Positions 1 through 8,056 of a DNA stretch of 64,000 bases are shown in pieces; position 1 is the first letter of the stretch, and each line of letters starts with the position of its first letter. Origin of the DNA: Yinghuangia soli (GTDB lineage Bacteria > Actinomycetota > Actinomycetes > Streptomycetales > Streptomycetaceae). Both the position numbers and the translations under genes were made by a program. The notes under the pieces are model-generated. The model was given only the letters and a program-made list of their open reading frames with translations. It made no database searches and was not told the origin of the DNA. The stretch spans positions 458,855 through 522,854 of the forward strand of contig NZ_JAKFHA010000001.1 of the NCBI RefSeq assembly GCF_021502675.1, given 5' to 3'.

Positions 1-945
1 GTCGCTGATGAAGCAGCACAGCATGTGCTTGCGGAAGATCTCGGCGGGCCCCGAAACCCCCTCGGGGAAGGCCGCCTTGGTCCAGCCGGAGTGCCGGCGC
101 TGGACGTGCTCGGCGCGCCACAGGAAGTACGGAATCCACCCGATGTCGCCCTCGGTGAGCGAGAAGCGCAGGTCGGGGAAGCGGTGCCAGATGTCCGCCC
201 AGATCAGTTCGACGAGCGAGAACGTCGACATCACCGACGACAGCGTCATGTTGACGCTCGCGGGCGCGTCGGACGAGGACGGGGCCCGGCGCGAGGACGA
301 ACCCACGTGCAGGCACAGCACGGTGCCCTCGTCGCAGGCGGCCGCGAACAGCGGGTCCCAGTAGCGGGTGTGGATGCTGGGCAGTTGCAGCGCCTCGGGG
401 TTCTCCGAGAAGGTCACCGCGTGCACGCCCTTGGCGGCCAGCCGGCGCAGTTCGGCGGCCGCGTGCTCGACGTCGTACAGCGGCAGGATGCCGCACGGGA
501 TGAACCGCTCGGGGTACGCCCCGCACCATTCGTCGACGTGCCAGTCGTTGTAGGCGCGGATCATCACCTCGTTGACGGCGCGGTCCGGGCCCTGCCACAG
601 CACCTGCCCGGAAAAGCCGGTGAAGTTGGGGAAGTTGAGGCCGGCGAGCTGGCCGCCGGCGCTCATGTCCCGGACCCGTTCGTGCACGTCGTAGCAGCCG
701 GGGCGCATCTCGTCGTAGCGGCTGGCGTCGATGTTGAACATCTCGGGCGGCTTGCCGGCCACCGCGTTGAGGCCGAGGTCGCGGCCGCGGGCGTCGCCGT
801 ACATCCACTGCTGGACGCCGTCGTCGCGCACCACGACGCGCGGGGCCCGGTCGCGGTAGCGCGCCGGGACGTGGGCGTCGAACATCGTGGCCGGCTCACA
901 GATGTGGTCGTCCACGCTGACGAGGATCAGGTCGTCCTTGCGCAC
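1..945 (-). CDS. Amidohydrolase family 2 metal-dependent hydrolase (partial, 3' end beyond window)
   Basis: The 315 visible codons read as an amidohydrolase-2 (ACMSD-like TIM-barrel) protein. The N-terminus carries VSVDDHICEP, the Asp-x-His variant of the metal-binding start motif, and the middle has the typical LPLYDVEHAAAEL and CLHVG segments. The C-terminus is cut by the window edge. The start is GTG at 945, chosen because GGAGG lies 5 nt upstream. Such enzymes hydrolyse or decarboxylate cyclic intermediates and are common in actinobacterial lipid and sterol catabolic clusters. It has its own candidate operator at 970-987, so it may be transcribed separately from the alpha/beta hydrolase upstream. 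The substrate is unknown. Confidence 0.88.
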   Translation of the reverse strand, partial: MRKDDLILVSVDDHICEPATMFDAHVPARYRDRAPRVVVRDDGVQQWMYGDARGRDLGLNAVAGKPPEMFNIDASRYDEMRPGCYDVHERVRDMSAGGQLAGLNFPNFTGFSGQVLWQGPDRAVNEVMIRAYNDWHVDEWCGAYPERFIPCGILPLYDVEHAAAELRRLAAKGVHAVTFSENPEALQLPSIHTRYWDPLFAAACDEGTVLCLHVGSSSRRAPSSSDAPASVNMTLSSVMSTFSLVELIWADIWHRFPDLRFSLTEGDIGWIPYFLWRAEHVQRRHSGWTKAAFPEGVSGPAEIFRKHMLCCFISD

Positions 946-969
946 GACTGCCTCCAGGCACTTATTTCT

Positions 970-987
970 CTATCTTTATAAGAATAG
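970..987. promoter_or_regulatory. Putative GntR operator upstream of the amidohydrolase
   Basis: The 18-bp element CTATCTTTATAAGAATAG is an imperfect inverted repeat 25 bp upstream of the amidohydrolase start, in an unusually AT-rich spot. It matches the site at 4121-4138 at 14 of 18 positions. I infer that the GntR regulator encoded at 3318-4082 binds both. Confidence 0.55.
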
Positions 988-1003
988 GAATGCCCGGCCG
1001 ATG

Positions 1004-1921
1004 CTAGCCGTTGGCGGCAACGGAGTCGAGGAGTCCGAGCAGCGCTCCGGCGAACACGTCGTTGTCGTCGCCGACCACCATGTGGCCCGCGTCCGCGACG
1101 TCGGCGAAGGTGGATCCGGGGATCAGGTCGAGCATTTCGTGCACCGCCTCCAGGCTCACCACGTCGGACTGGCGGCCGCGCACGACGAGGGTGGGCACCG
1201 CGATCTTGCGGGCCGCGTCGGCGAGGCGCTCCGGGGTGACGACCGGGCCGCGGCCGGTAGTGCCGCCCAGGCTGCCCATGAACTGCGGGTCCCAGTGCCA
1301 GTACCAGCGGCCGTCGGCGTGCTGCCGGACGTTGCGGGCCAGCTTGGCGTGGTCGGTCTGCCGGGGCCGGTCCGGCTGGTACTCGTGGAGCGCGTCGGCG
1401 ACCTCGCCGAGGTCCGCGAAGCCGGCGCGGTGCGCGAGCATGAACGCGGCGATGCGGTCGGTGCCCTCCCGCTCGGTGCGGTGCGTGATGTCGACGAGCA
1501 CCAGGCCGCGGGCGTACGCGTCGCCCTCCCCCTCGCCTTCGGCGATCAGCGAGATCCACCCGCCGAACGACGCGCCGACGAGGACCGGCGGGCGGCCCTG
1601 CTCGGCGGCCACCGCCCGGGACACCGCGCGCACGTCGGCGACGAACGCGTCGATGCTGTAGTCGCCGTCCGCCGACCAGTCGCTCTCGCCGTGCCCGCGC
1701 TGGTCGAGGGCGAGCGCGGTCCAGCCCTGCCCGGCCAGGGTGGCCGCGGAGCGCGTCCACGACCCGCGGGCCTGGCCGCCGCCGTGCAGCAGCAGGACGG
1801 TCCCGGCCGACCCGCCCTCCGGGTCCCACCGGTCGCCGACCACCTCGAGGGGGCCGCCGGCGTCGTTGCGGGAGCCGTATTCGGCGGCGTGGAACCGCAC
1901 CTGACGGGGCGTCGGGGGCAT
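1004..1921 (-). CDS. Alpha/beta-fold hydrolase
   Basis: A 305-residue cytosolic alpha/beta hydrolase. LLLHGGG (residues 43-49) supplies the oxyanion loop, GASFG places the nucleophile at Ser118, DQRGHGES follows the strand-4 region, and DAGHMV gives the catalytic His near residue 280. The ATG at 1921 was chosen because AGGAG stands upstream and the conserved fold begins shortly after; an in-frame start at 1978 would add an unconserved tail. It lies downstream of the thiolase on the same strand with a 135-bp gap. It probably hydrolyses an ester, thioester or C-C bond in the same pathway; the substrate cannot be read from the sequence. Confidence 0.88.
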   Translation of the reverse strand: MPPTPRQVRFHAAEYGSRNDAGGPLEVVGDRWDPEGGSAGTVLLLHGGGQARGSWTRSAATLAGQGWTALALDQRGHGESDWSADGDYSIDAFVADVRAVSRAVAAEQGRPPVLVGASFGGWISLIAEGEGEGDAYARGLVLVDITHRTEREGTDRIAAFMLAHRAGFADLGEVADALHEYQPDRPRQTDHAKLARNVRQHADGRWYWHWDPQFMGSLGGTTGRGPVVTPERLADAARKIAVPTLVVRGRQSDVVSLEAVHEMLDLIPGSTFADVADAGHMVVGDDNDVFAGALLGLLDSVAANG

Positions 1922-1989
1922 GGCGACTCTCCTAGCGGTCGTACCGGCCCGCCCGGGGGGCGGGACGTAGCGGAACACAGGCGTACGCG

Positions 1990-2008
1990 GCCCCTGGGGC
2001 CCAGGGGC
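1990..2008. terminator. GC-rich hairpin between thiolase and hydrolase genes
   Basis: A near-perfect GC palindrome (arms GCCCCTGGG and CCCAGGGGC around one base) sits 49 bp after the thiolase stop. It could attenuate or end thiolase transcription. No U-run follows, so this is weak evidence. Confidence 0.3.
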
Positions 2009-2056
2009 GTGCGCGCCGCATCTTCGCGCGCGGACTGCGAATGATCCATACGTGCG

Positions 2057-3271
2057 TCAGAGGAGTTCGAAGACGGCGGCGAGCCCTTGGCCGCCCCCTA
2101 TGCACATGGTCTCCAGGCCGTAGCGGGCGTCGCGGCGCCGCATTTCGTGGAGCAGGGTGGCCAGGATGCGGCCGCCGGTGGCGCCGACCGGGTGGCCGAG
2201 GGAGATGCCCGAGCCGTTGACGTTGAGCCGGTCGAAGTCGGTGGCCCCGAAGCGCCATTCGCGGGTGCAGGCGAGGACCTGCGGGGCGAAGGCCTCGTTG
2301 AGTTCGATCAGGTCGATGTCGGCGAGGGCGAGCCCGGCGCGTTCGAGGGCGGCCGCGGTGGCCGGGACGGGGCCGATGCCCATGGTGGCGGGCGGGACGC
2401 CGGCGACGGCCCAGGAGACGAGGCGGGCGTAGGGGCGCAGTCCCAGGCGCTCGGCCTCGTCCCGGTGCGTGACCAGGCAGAGCGCCGCGCCGTCGTTCTG
2501 GCCGCTGGCGTTGCCCGCGGTGACGGTCGCGTCCGGGTCCTGACGGGACATCACCGGGCGGAGCCGGGCCAGGGTTTCGGGGGTGGTGTCGGCGCGGGGG
2601 TGCTCGTCGGTGTCGACGAGGACATCACCGGACCGGGCGGGCACGGTGACCGGGACGATCTCGTGCGCGAAGACGCCGGACTTCTGCGCGGCGACCGCGT
2701 TCATGTGCGAGCGGTAGGCCAGTTCGTCCTGCTCCTCGCGGCCGATGCCGTAGTCGCGGCGCAGGTTCTCGGCGGTCTCCAGCATGCCGCCGGGCACCGG
2801 GAAGTTCCGGCCGCCCGCGGTGACGCGGCCGCGGGCCAGGCCGTCGTGCAGGGCTATGCCGTCGCCGCGGGCGCCCCACCGCATCTGGGTGGAGTAGAAG
2901 GCGGTCTGGCTCATGCTCTCCGCGCCGCCCGCCAGCACGCGGTCGCTGATGCCGCCCGCGACCTGGAGTGCGGCGTACAGGACGGCCTGCAGGCCGGAGC
3001 CGCAGCGGCGGTCGACCTGGAGGCCGGTGACCTCGACCGGCAGGCCCGCATCGAGGGCGACCACACGGCCTATCGCGGGCGCCTCGCCGTTGGGGTAGCA
3101 CTGGCCGAGCAGGACGTCGTCGATCCGGGCCGGGTCCAGTCCGGTGCGCCGGACGAGTTCGCGGGCCACGGTGGCGCCCAGTTCGGCGGCGGTGACGTCC
3201 CGGAAGACGCCGCCGTACCGGCCCACCGGCGTCCGCAGCGGCTCGCAGATGACCGCCTCGCGCATGAGCAT
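2057..3271 (-). CDS. Thiolase (acetyl-CoA acetyltransferase family)
   Basis: A 404-residue thiolase, which cleaves 3-ketoacyl-CoA with CoA (or condenses acyl-CoAs). All catalytic blocks are visible: nucleophilic Cys90 in DRRCGSGLQA, the LNEAFA segment, His360 in GISLGHPVGATGGR and the proton-shuttling Cys390 in MCIGGGQGLA. Length is normal for the family. The start is ATG at 3271 with AAGG 9 nt upstream; a second ATG six bases on is possible. It follows the GntR gene by 46 bp on the same strand, so the two are probably cotranscribed. With the nearby CoA-transferase, SDR and MaoC hydratase it supplies the final step of a beta-oxidation-like route. Confidence 0.93.
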   Translation of the reverse strand: MLMREAVICEPLRTPVGRYGGVFRDVTAAELGATVARELVRRTGLDPARIDDVLLGQCYPNGEAPAIGRVVALDAGLPVEVTGLQVDRRCGSGLQAVLYAALQVAGGISDRVLAGGAESMSQTAFYSTQMRWGARGDGIALHDGLARGRVTAGGRNFPVPGGMLETAENLRRDYGIGREEQDELAYRSHMNAVAAQKSGVFAHEIVPVTVPARSGDVLVDTDEHPRADTTPETLARLRPVMSRQDPDATVTAGNASGQNDGAALCLVTHRDEAERLGLRPYARLVSWAVAGVPPATMGIGPVPATAAALERAGLALADIDLIELNEAFAPQVLACTREWRFGATDFDRLNVNGSGISLGHPVGATGGRILATLLHEMRRRDARYGLETMCIGGGQGLAAVFELL

Positions 3272-3317
3272 GAACGTCCGCCTTCCCCGTCGGGCGGTCC
3301 GGGCCGGGCGCCTTGCC

Positions 3318-4082
3318 TCAGCGCACGAGCCGGGACCGTACTCTGCGGGCCGCGTCCTCGCGGCCCGTGTAGCGCTGCGTCGCATCGAGGTGGCGGCTCG
3401 CGATCCGCGCGGCGCGGGCCGCGTCGCCCGCCTCGATGGCGTCGACGAGCTTCTCGTGATCGCGCAGGCCCGCATCGAAGGCCTCCTGCGCGGTCTGCGC
3501 GCCGGCCGCCGAGGCCTCGCGCACCCATTCCTCTTCGTGCCGCGACCACACCTGCTCCAGGCCGCCGACGACCAGGGCGAGCGTGGCGTTGCCGCAGCCG
3601 TCGACCAGCACCTCGTGGAAACGCCGGGCGGCGTGGTTGAACGCGGGCGTGTCGCCGGTCATCTCGCGCTGTTCGGCGAGCACGTCGCGCAGCGCCGGGA
3701 CGACCGTCGCGGACCGGTCCTCACGGCCCGCGCACAGCGCCGCGCAGATCGGTTCGAGTTCGAGCACCGCGGAGCCGAGGTCGGTCAGCGGGGCGCGCTC
3801 GGCCTCCAGGACGAGGGCCAGCGTGTACGCGACGCGCGCCGAGGTCGGCAGGTGCACGGTGCCGCCGCCGACGTTGCCGCGCCGCACGGTGACCAGGCCC
3901 TCGGTCTCCAAAATGCGCAGCGCCTCGCGCACCGAGGGGCCGCTCACGTTGAAGCGGGCCATGAGGTCTTCCTGCCGGGGCAGGCTCTCGCCCTGCCGCA
4001 GCCGACCGGCGAGGATCTCCTCGCGCAGATCGTCGGAGACCATCTCGGCCAGCCGGGGCTGGCGCATTTGCCGCTGACGCAT
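3318..4082 (-). CDS. GntR-family transcriptional regulator, FadR subfamily (FCD domain)
   Basis: A 254-residue regulator. Residues 8-75 form a GntR winged helix (LREEILAGRLRQGESLPRQ, SVREALRILETEGLV) and the rest is an all-helical FCD ligand-binding domain, including a His-rich segment (RRFHEVLVDG, then RHLDATQRY). FCD domains bind metal plus carboxylate or acyl ligands. Start ATG at 4082 has GGGAAG about 10 nt upstream. It heads the minus-strand catabolic genes and is divergent from the CoA-transferase. The inverted repeat at 4121-4138 in the shared promoter is its likely operator and a second copy lies at 970-987. An acyl-CoA or acid inducer is inferred. Confidence 0.92.
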   Translation of the reverse strand: MRQRQMRQPRLAEMVSDDLREEILAGRLRQGESLPRQEDLMARFNVSGPSVREALRILETEGLVTVRRGNVGGGTVHLPTSARVAYTLALVLEAERAPLTDLGSAVLELEPICAALCAGREDRSATVVPALRDVLAEQREMTGDTPAFNHAARRFHEVLVDGCGNATLALVVGGLEQVWSRHEEEWVREASAAGAQTAQEAFDAGLRDHEKLVDAIEAGDAARAARIASRHLDATQRYTGREDAARRVRSRLVR

Positions 4083-4120
4083 GGGGTCCGTGCTTCCCGT
4101 CCGGAGGTTCTGCCAGGGGT

Positions 4121-4138
4121 CTATCTTGCTAAAGATAG
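4121..4138. promoter_or_regulatory. Putative GntR operator in the divergent promoter
   Basis: CTATCTT and AAGATAG form a perfect 7-bp inverted repeat with a 4-nt spacer. It lies 39 bp upstream of the GntR start and 47 bp upstream of the CoA-transferase start. It is the only AT-rich stretch here and resembles the site at 970-987 (14 of 18 identical). Confidence 0.65.
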
Positions 4139-4184
4139 TAAGGTCTGGACCCGCCGCGCCGACGCAGCTTGGGAGGCCATGCCC

Positions 4185-5381
4185 ATGGACCACGCGCCGA
4201 GCCCCCCGCCGGAGGCAGCGGAGGACACCGAACCGGGCGCGGGTCCGCTGGCCGGCATCGTGGTGGTGGCCCTGGAGCAGGCGGTGTCCGCGCCGTTCGC
4301 GACCCGGCACCTGGGCGACTACGGAGCCCGCATCATCAAGGTGGAGCGGCCGGACGGCGGGGATTTCGCGCGCGACTACGACGACCTCGCGAGCGGCATG
4401 GGTGCGCATTTCACCTGGTGCAACCGCAACAAGGAGTCGGTCGCGCTCGACCTCGCCTCGCCCGAGGGGCGGCAGGCGATGGCCGCCCTGCTCGCGCGCG
4501 CGGACGTCTTCGTGCAGAACCTGGCGCCCGGTGCGGCCGCCCGACTCGGCCTGGGCGGCGCCGAATTGACGCAGCGTCATCCCCGGCTGGTGGTGTGCGA
4601 GGTGAGCGGCTACGGCGTGGGCGGGCCGTACGACGCGCGCCGCGCGTACGACGTGCTCGTGCAGGCGGAGGGCGCGGTGGCCACCGTGACCGGTTCGCTG
4701 GACGAGCCGCTCAAGGCGCAGGTGCCGGTCGCCGACCTGGCCACCGGCCTGTACGCGCTGTCCGCGATCACCACCGCGCTGCTGCACCGCGAACGCACCG
4801 GGCGCGGCTGCGTGCTGCAGGTCTCGATGCTCGACACGATCGCCGAACTCATGGGCTACTGCACGACGGTGGTGCGGCACGGTGGTACGCCCGAGGTGCG
4901 CCGTGGCATGAGCCACCCGGCCATCTCGCCGTACGACGCGTACCGTGCGGGCGACGGCCGCCATGTGGTGGTCAGCGTGACCAACGACCGCGAGTGGGCC
5001 CGCCTGGCCGAGCATCTGCTGGGCCGGCCCGAGTTGGCCCGCGACCCGGCGTTCGCGAAGAACCCGGACCGGGTCCGCAACCGCGCCGCGGCGGATGCGC
5101 TGATCTCCGCGGCGCTCGCCGCGCACACCGCGGACGCCGCCATTGCGCTGCTCGAAGCGGCCGGGGTGCCGTGCGGCAAGGTCAACTCGGTCGCCGAACT
5201 CGTCGACCACCCGCAGCTGACCGCGCGCGGCCGCTGGCAGCAGGTGGGCTCGCCGGTCGGCCCGATCCCCGCACTGCTGCCCCCGGTGGTGTCCGACACC
5301 TGGGCGCCGCGCCTGGATCCGGTCCCCGCACTGGGCGAGCACACGGCGAAGGTACTTGCGGATCTTGACGATCCGTCATAA
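4185..5381 (+). CDS. Family III CoA-transferase (CaiB/BaiF type)
   Basis: A 398-residue class III CoA-transferase that moves CoA between carboxylic acids. The N-terminal LAGIVVVALEQAVSAPFATR and DYGARIIKVERP blocks, RNKESVALDL, and the VPVADLATGLYA segment with nucleophilic Asp184 are all typical. ATG at 4185 is preferred over the in-frame ATG at 4179 because GGGAGG ends 8 nt before it and only 2 nt before the other. It is divergent from the GntR gene and shares its operator region, so it is probably the main regulated promoter. It would activate the pathway substrate to its CoA thioester. A 10-bp AT palindrome overlaps its stop codon (5379-5388). Confidence 0.92.
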   Translation: MDHAPSPPPEAAEDTEPGAGPLAGIVVVALEQAVSAPFATRHLGDYGARIIKVERPDGGDFARDYDDLASGMGAHFTWCNRNKESVALDLASPEGRQAMAALLARADVFVQNLAPGAAARLGLGGAELTQRHPRLVVCEVSGYGVGGPYDARRAYDVLVQAEGAVATVTGSLDEPLKAQVPVADLATGLYALSAITTALLHRERTGRGCVLQVSMLDTIAELMGYCTTVVRHGGTPEVRRGMSHPAISPYDAYRAGDGRHVVVSVTNDREWARLAEHLLGRPELARDPAFAKNPDRVRNRAAADALISAALAAHTADAAIALLEAAGVPCGKVNSVAELVDHPQLTARGRWQQVGSPVGPIPALLPPVVSDTWAPRLDPVPALGEHTAKVLADLDDPS

Positions 5382-5471
5382 GTACTTAACCCAGTCAATG
5401 ATTCCGGGAGTCGGGGCCGGGGACCGGATTCCCGGTGCGGCGCCCGCCGCCTCGCCGTGGGGAGAACCAGC

Positions 5472-6275
5472 ATGGGCCGACTGCAGGACCAGGTCGCGGT
5501 CATCACCGGCTCGGGAGCCGGGATCGGCCGCGGTATCGCCCGCAAGATGGCCGCCGAGGGCTCGCGCATCCTGGTCAACGACATCCGCGCCGAGCACGCC
5601 GAGGCGGCTGCCAAGGCGATCGCCGACGACTTCGGCGTCGACGTGCTCGCGATACCCGCCGACGTCACCGTGAAGGAGCAGGCGGTCGGCCTGGTCGAGG
5701 CCGCGGTGGCCCGCTGGGGCCGCATCGACACGCTCGTCAACAACGCCTGGGGCGGCGGCCGCATCAACCGCCTGGAGAACAAGACCGACGAGATGCTCGA
5801 ACACGGCCTCCATATGGGCCTGTGGGCGGGCTGGTGGACGATGCGCGCGGCCTTCCCGCACATGCGGGACGCGGGCGGCGGGAGCATCGTCAACGTCGCC
5901 TCCCTCAACGGCGTCAACGCGCACCAGTTCACCGCGGAGTACAACATCTCCAAGGAGGCGCTGCGCGCGCTGACCCGCTCGGCGGCCCGCGAGTGGGCGC
6001 CGCACCAGATCCGCGCGAACGTCATCTGCCCCGGTGCCAAGACCGACGCCTTCGCCGCGTACGCCCGGATCAACCCGGAGGGCGCCGCCGAGGCCGAGGC
6101 CCGCAACCCGATGGGGCGCATGGGCGACCCGGAGGACGACATCGGCGGCGTCGCCGTCTTCCTTGCCTCCGCGGACGCCCGGTATCTGACCGGCAACACC
6201 CTGTTCGTCGGCGGCGGCAGCCACATCAACGGCGTCTCCTGGGCCCCGGTCCCGGAGGAGGAGCGCGCGAAGTAG
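5472..6275 (+). CDS. Short-chain dehydrogenase/reductase
   Basis: A 267-residue classical SDR with TGSGAGIG (residues 12-19) for NAD(P) binding, NNAWG, catalytic Ser144 and the YNISK pair Tyr157/Lys161. Start ATG at 5472 has GGGGAG 7 nt upstream. It follows the CoA-transferase by 90 bp on the same strand and would oxidise a hydroxyacyl-CoA or alcohol intermediate of the same pathway. Asp at the end of strand 2 (LVNDI) points to NAD(H) preference by family rules. The substrate is not identifiable. Confidence 0.92.
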   Translation: MGRLQDQVAVITGSGAGIGRGIARKMAAEGSRILVNDIRAEHAEAAAKAIADDFGVDVLAIPADVTVKEQAVGLVEAAVARWGRIDTLVNNAWGGGRINRLENKTDEMLEHGLHMGLWAGWWTMRAAFPHMRDAGGGSIVNVASLNGVNAHQFTAEYNISKEALRALTRSAAREWAPHQIRANVICPGAKTDAFAAYARINPEGAAEAEARNPMGRMGDPEDDIGGVAVFLASADARYLTGNTLFVGGGSHINGVSWAPVPEEERAK

Positions 6276-6391
6276 CCCGCTGCGTACGGACGGTTGCGCA
6301 AGGTCCGCGAATTCGCCGCATGTCGCGGGCCGGGGCGCGGCCCGCGGCATGCACGCGCGATTTGTCGGACCGCACGTCTAGGCTGCGATAT

Positions 6392-7375
6392 GTGATCGAT
6401 GCCGACGGAACCGCGACGCTGGAACTCGCGCTCGAACAGCACCGGACCGAGTTGACCGGCTACTGCTACCGCATGCTCGGCTCCCCGTTCGAGGCCGAGG
6501 ACGCCGTCCAGGACACGATGGTCCGCGCCTGGCGCGGCTACGACAAATTCGAGGGCCGCGCGGCCCTGCGGTCGTGGCTGTACCGCATCGCCACCAACGT
6601 GTGCCTGGACATGCTGGGCGGCAAGGAGCGCAAGGCCAGGCCGACCGACTTCACCACGGTCGGCTCGGCCTCGGACCCCTCCCTCGCCACCCACCCGGAG
6701 AACACCTGGCTGGCCCCGACGCCGGACCACAAGGTCCTCGTCGGCGGCGACCCGGCCGACGTCGTGGTCGCGCGCGACTCGGTGCGGCTGGCGTTCGTCG
6801 CCGCGCTGCACCACCTGCCGGCCCGGCAGCGCGCCGTGCTGATCCTGCGCGAGGTGCTGGCCTGGCCGGCCGCCGACGTGGCGGAGCTGCTGGACACCTC
6901 GGTCGCCTCGGTCAACAGCGCCCTGCAGCGTGCCCGCGCCACGCTGGCCGCGGCCGATGTGGCCGCGACCGACCTCGAGGAGCCGGACGACGAGGCGCAG
7001 CGGGTCCTGCTGGCCAAGTACGTCAAGGCGTTCGAGACCTACGACCTGGAGTCGCTGGCCGCGCTGCTGCACGAGGACGTCACGCTGTCCATGCCGCCGT
7101 TCGAGCTGTGGCTGCGCGGCGCCGACGAGATCCGCACCTGGATGCTCGGCACCGGCAACGGCTGCCGCGGCTCGCGCCTGGTCCCGGTGGTGGCCGCCAA
7201 CGGCACGCCGGCGTTCGGGCAGTACCGCCCGGCCGGGCCGGGGCGGTACGAGCCGTGGGCGCTCCAGGTCATCGAGATCGCCGACGGCCGCATCGTCGGC
7301 CTCAACTCGTTCCTGGACACCGATCAGCTGTTCCCGCTGTTCGGCCTGCCGCCGCACCTCGAGGACGAGGACTAG
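6392..7375 (+). CDS. ECF RNA polymerase sigma factor with SnoaL-like C-terminal domain
   Basis: A 327-residue extracytoplasmic-function sigma factor. Sigma region 2 (residues about 15-85, AEDAVQDTMVRAWRGYDKF) and region 4 (about 130-185, LPARQRAVLILREVLAWPAADVAELL) are followed by a SnoaL/NTF2-like domain (about 200-320) that in this sigma group replaces an anti-sigma factor as the ligand-sensing module. GTG at 6392 is chosen since no other start fits the conserved N-terminus. A TAGGCT hexamer 8 nt upstream suggests a leaderless transcript. The stop overlaps that of the convergent STAS gene by 4 bp. Target genes are unknown. Confidence 0.88.
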   Translation: MIDADGTATLELALEQHRTELTGYCYRMLGSPFEAEDAVQDTMVRAWRGYDKFEGRAALRSWLYRIATNVCLDMLGGKERKARPTDFTTVGSASDPSLATHPENTWLAPTPDHKVLVGGDPADVVVARDSVRLAFVAALHHLPARQRAVLILREVLAWPAADVAELLDTSVASVNSALQRARATLAAADVAATDLEEPDDEAQRVLLAKYVKAFETYDLESLAALLHEDVTLSMPPFELWLRGADEIRTWMLGTGNGCRGSRLVPVVAANGTPAFGQYRPAGPGRYEPWALQVIEIADGRIVGLNSFLDTDQLFPLFGLPPHLEDED

Positions 7376-7770
7376 AGCAGCAGCCCGGAGACCGGGTGCG
7401 GGCCCGCCGCCGGCGGTGGCGGGTCCGCAGGTGGCGCGGGCGGGCCGTCCGCCGGCTCGGCGGCGTCCAGCGGTACGGCGGCCGCGAGGCCGACCAGGCC
7501 CAGGAGTTCGCCCAGCTCCGCCGGGGCGTCTCTGACCTGGTAGACCCGGCCGCGGCGTTTGGCGGTCAGGCGCAGCCGGGCGAGGGCGTCGATCAGTGCC
7601 AGGTCGGCGGGGCGCCCGGGCGGCACCTCGCAGACGAGGCGCGCGTCCGGGAGTCCGGCCAGCCGTTCGTCGGCCAGCGCGCACAATGCGGGTACTTCGG
7701 CCCGGGTCAGGGCGCCCAGCGCCACCACGACCTCCCCTGCGGCCACGCGCACGCCAACCCATCCGCCCAC
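7372..7770 (-). CDS. STAS-domain protein (anti-sigma-factor-antagonist-like)
   Basis: A 132-residue protein whose first 95 residues look like a STAS fold (LVCEVPPGRPADLALIDALARL, then GRVYQVRDAP and LGELLGLVGL), as in MlaB-type or antagonist proteins. The last 35 residues are a Pro/Ala-rich tail. The Asp-Ser phosphorylation motif of classical anti-anti-sigma factors is not obvious, so phospho-regulation is doubtful. It is convergent with the ECF sigma gene, with overlapping stops. A regulatory link between the two is possible but unproven. Confidence 0.7.
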   Translation of the reverse strand: MGGWVGVRVAAGEVVVALGALTRAEVPALCALADERLAGLPDARLVCEVPPGRPADLALIDALARLRLTAKRRGRVYQVRDAPAELGELLGLVGLAAAVPLDAAEPADGPPAPPADPPPPAAGPHPVSGLLL

Positions 7771-8056
7771 GTCGAACTCCTCCCGTAGCGCCGGTCCTGC
7801 GCCCGGCGAGGGCGCGGCACGGCGGATCGAAGGCCGCGTCGTCCCGAAGCCCCGTGCAATGGAGACCGTGGCGCCGCCGGAAACTCATCGCACCCGGTCG
7901 GCGGCCTCGCGCGCAGTGGACAGAACCGGTCGCGGAACGGGCGGACTGCGCCGCGGAACCGGCCGTGCACAGCCCGGATTCGAGGGACTTCTGCCTGCTG
8001 GCGGTACGTACGCCGGTGGTAGGGTCCCCGCCGTTGATCGACGAAACGGGGCCGTG

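Noticed and set aside
5379-5388. TAAGTACTTA palindrome as an operator
   Set aside because: It overlaps the CoA-transferase stop codon, is only 10 bp, and the SDR has no clear promoter around it; it could be chance.
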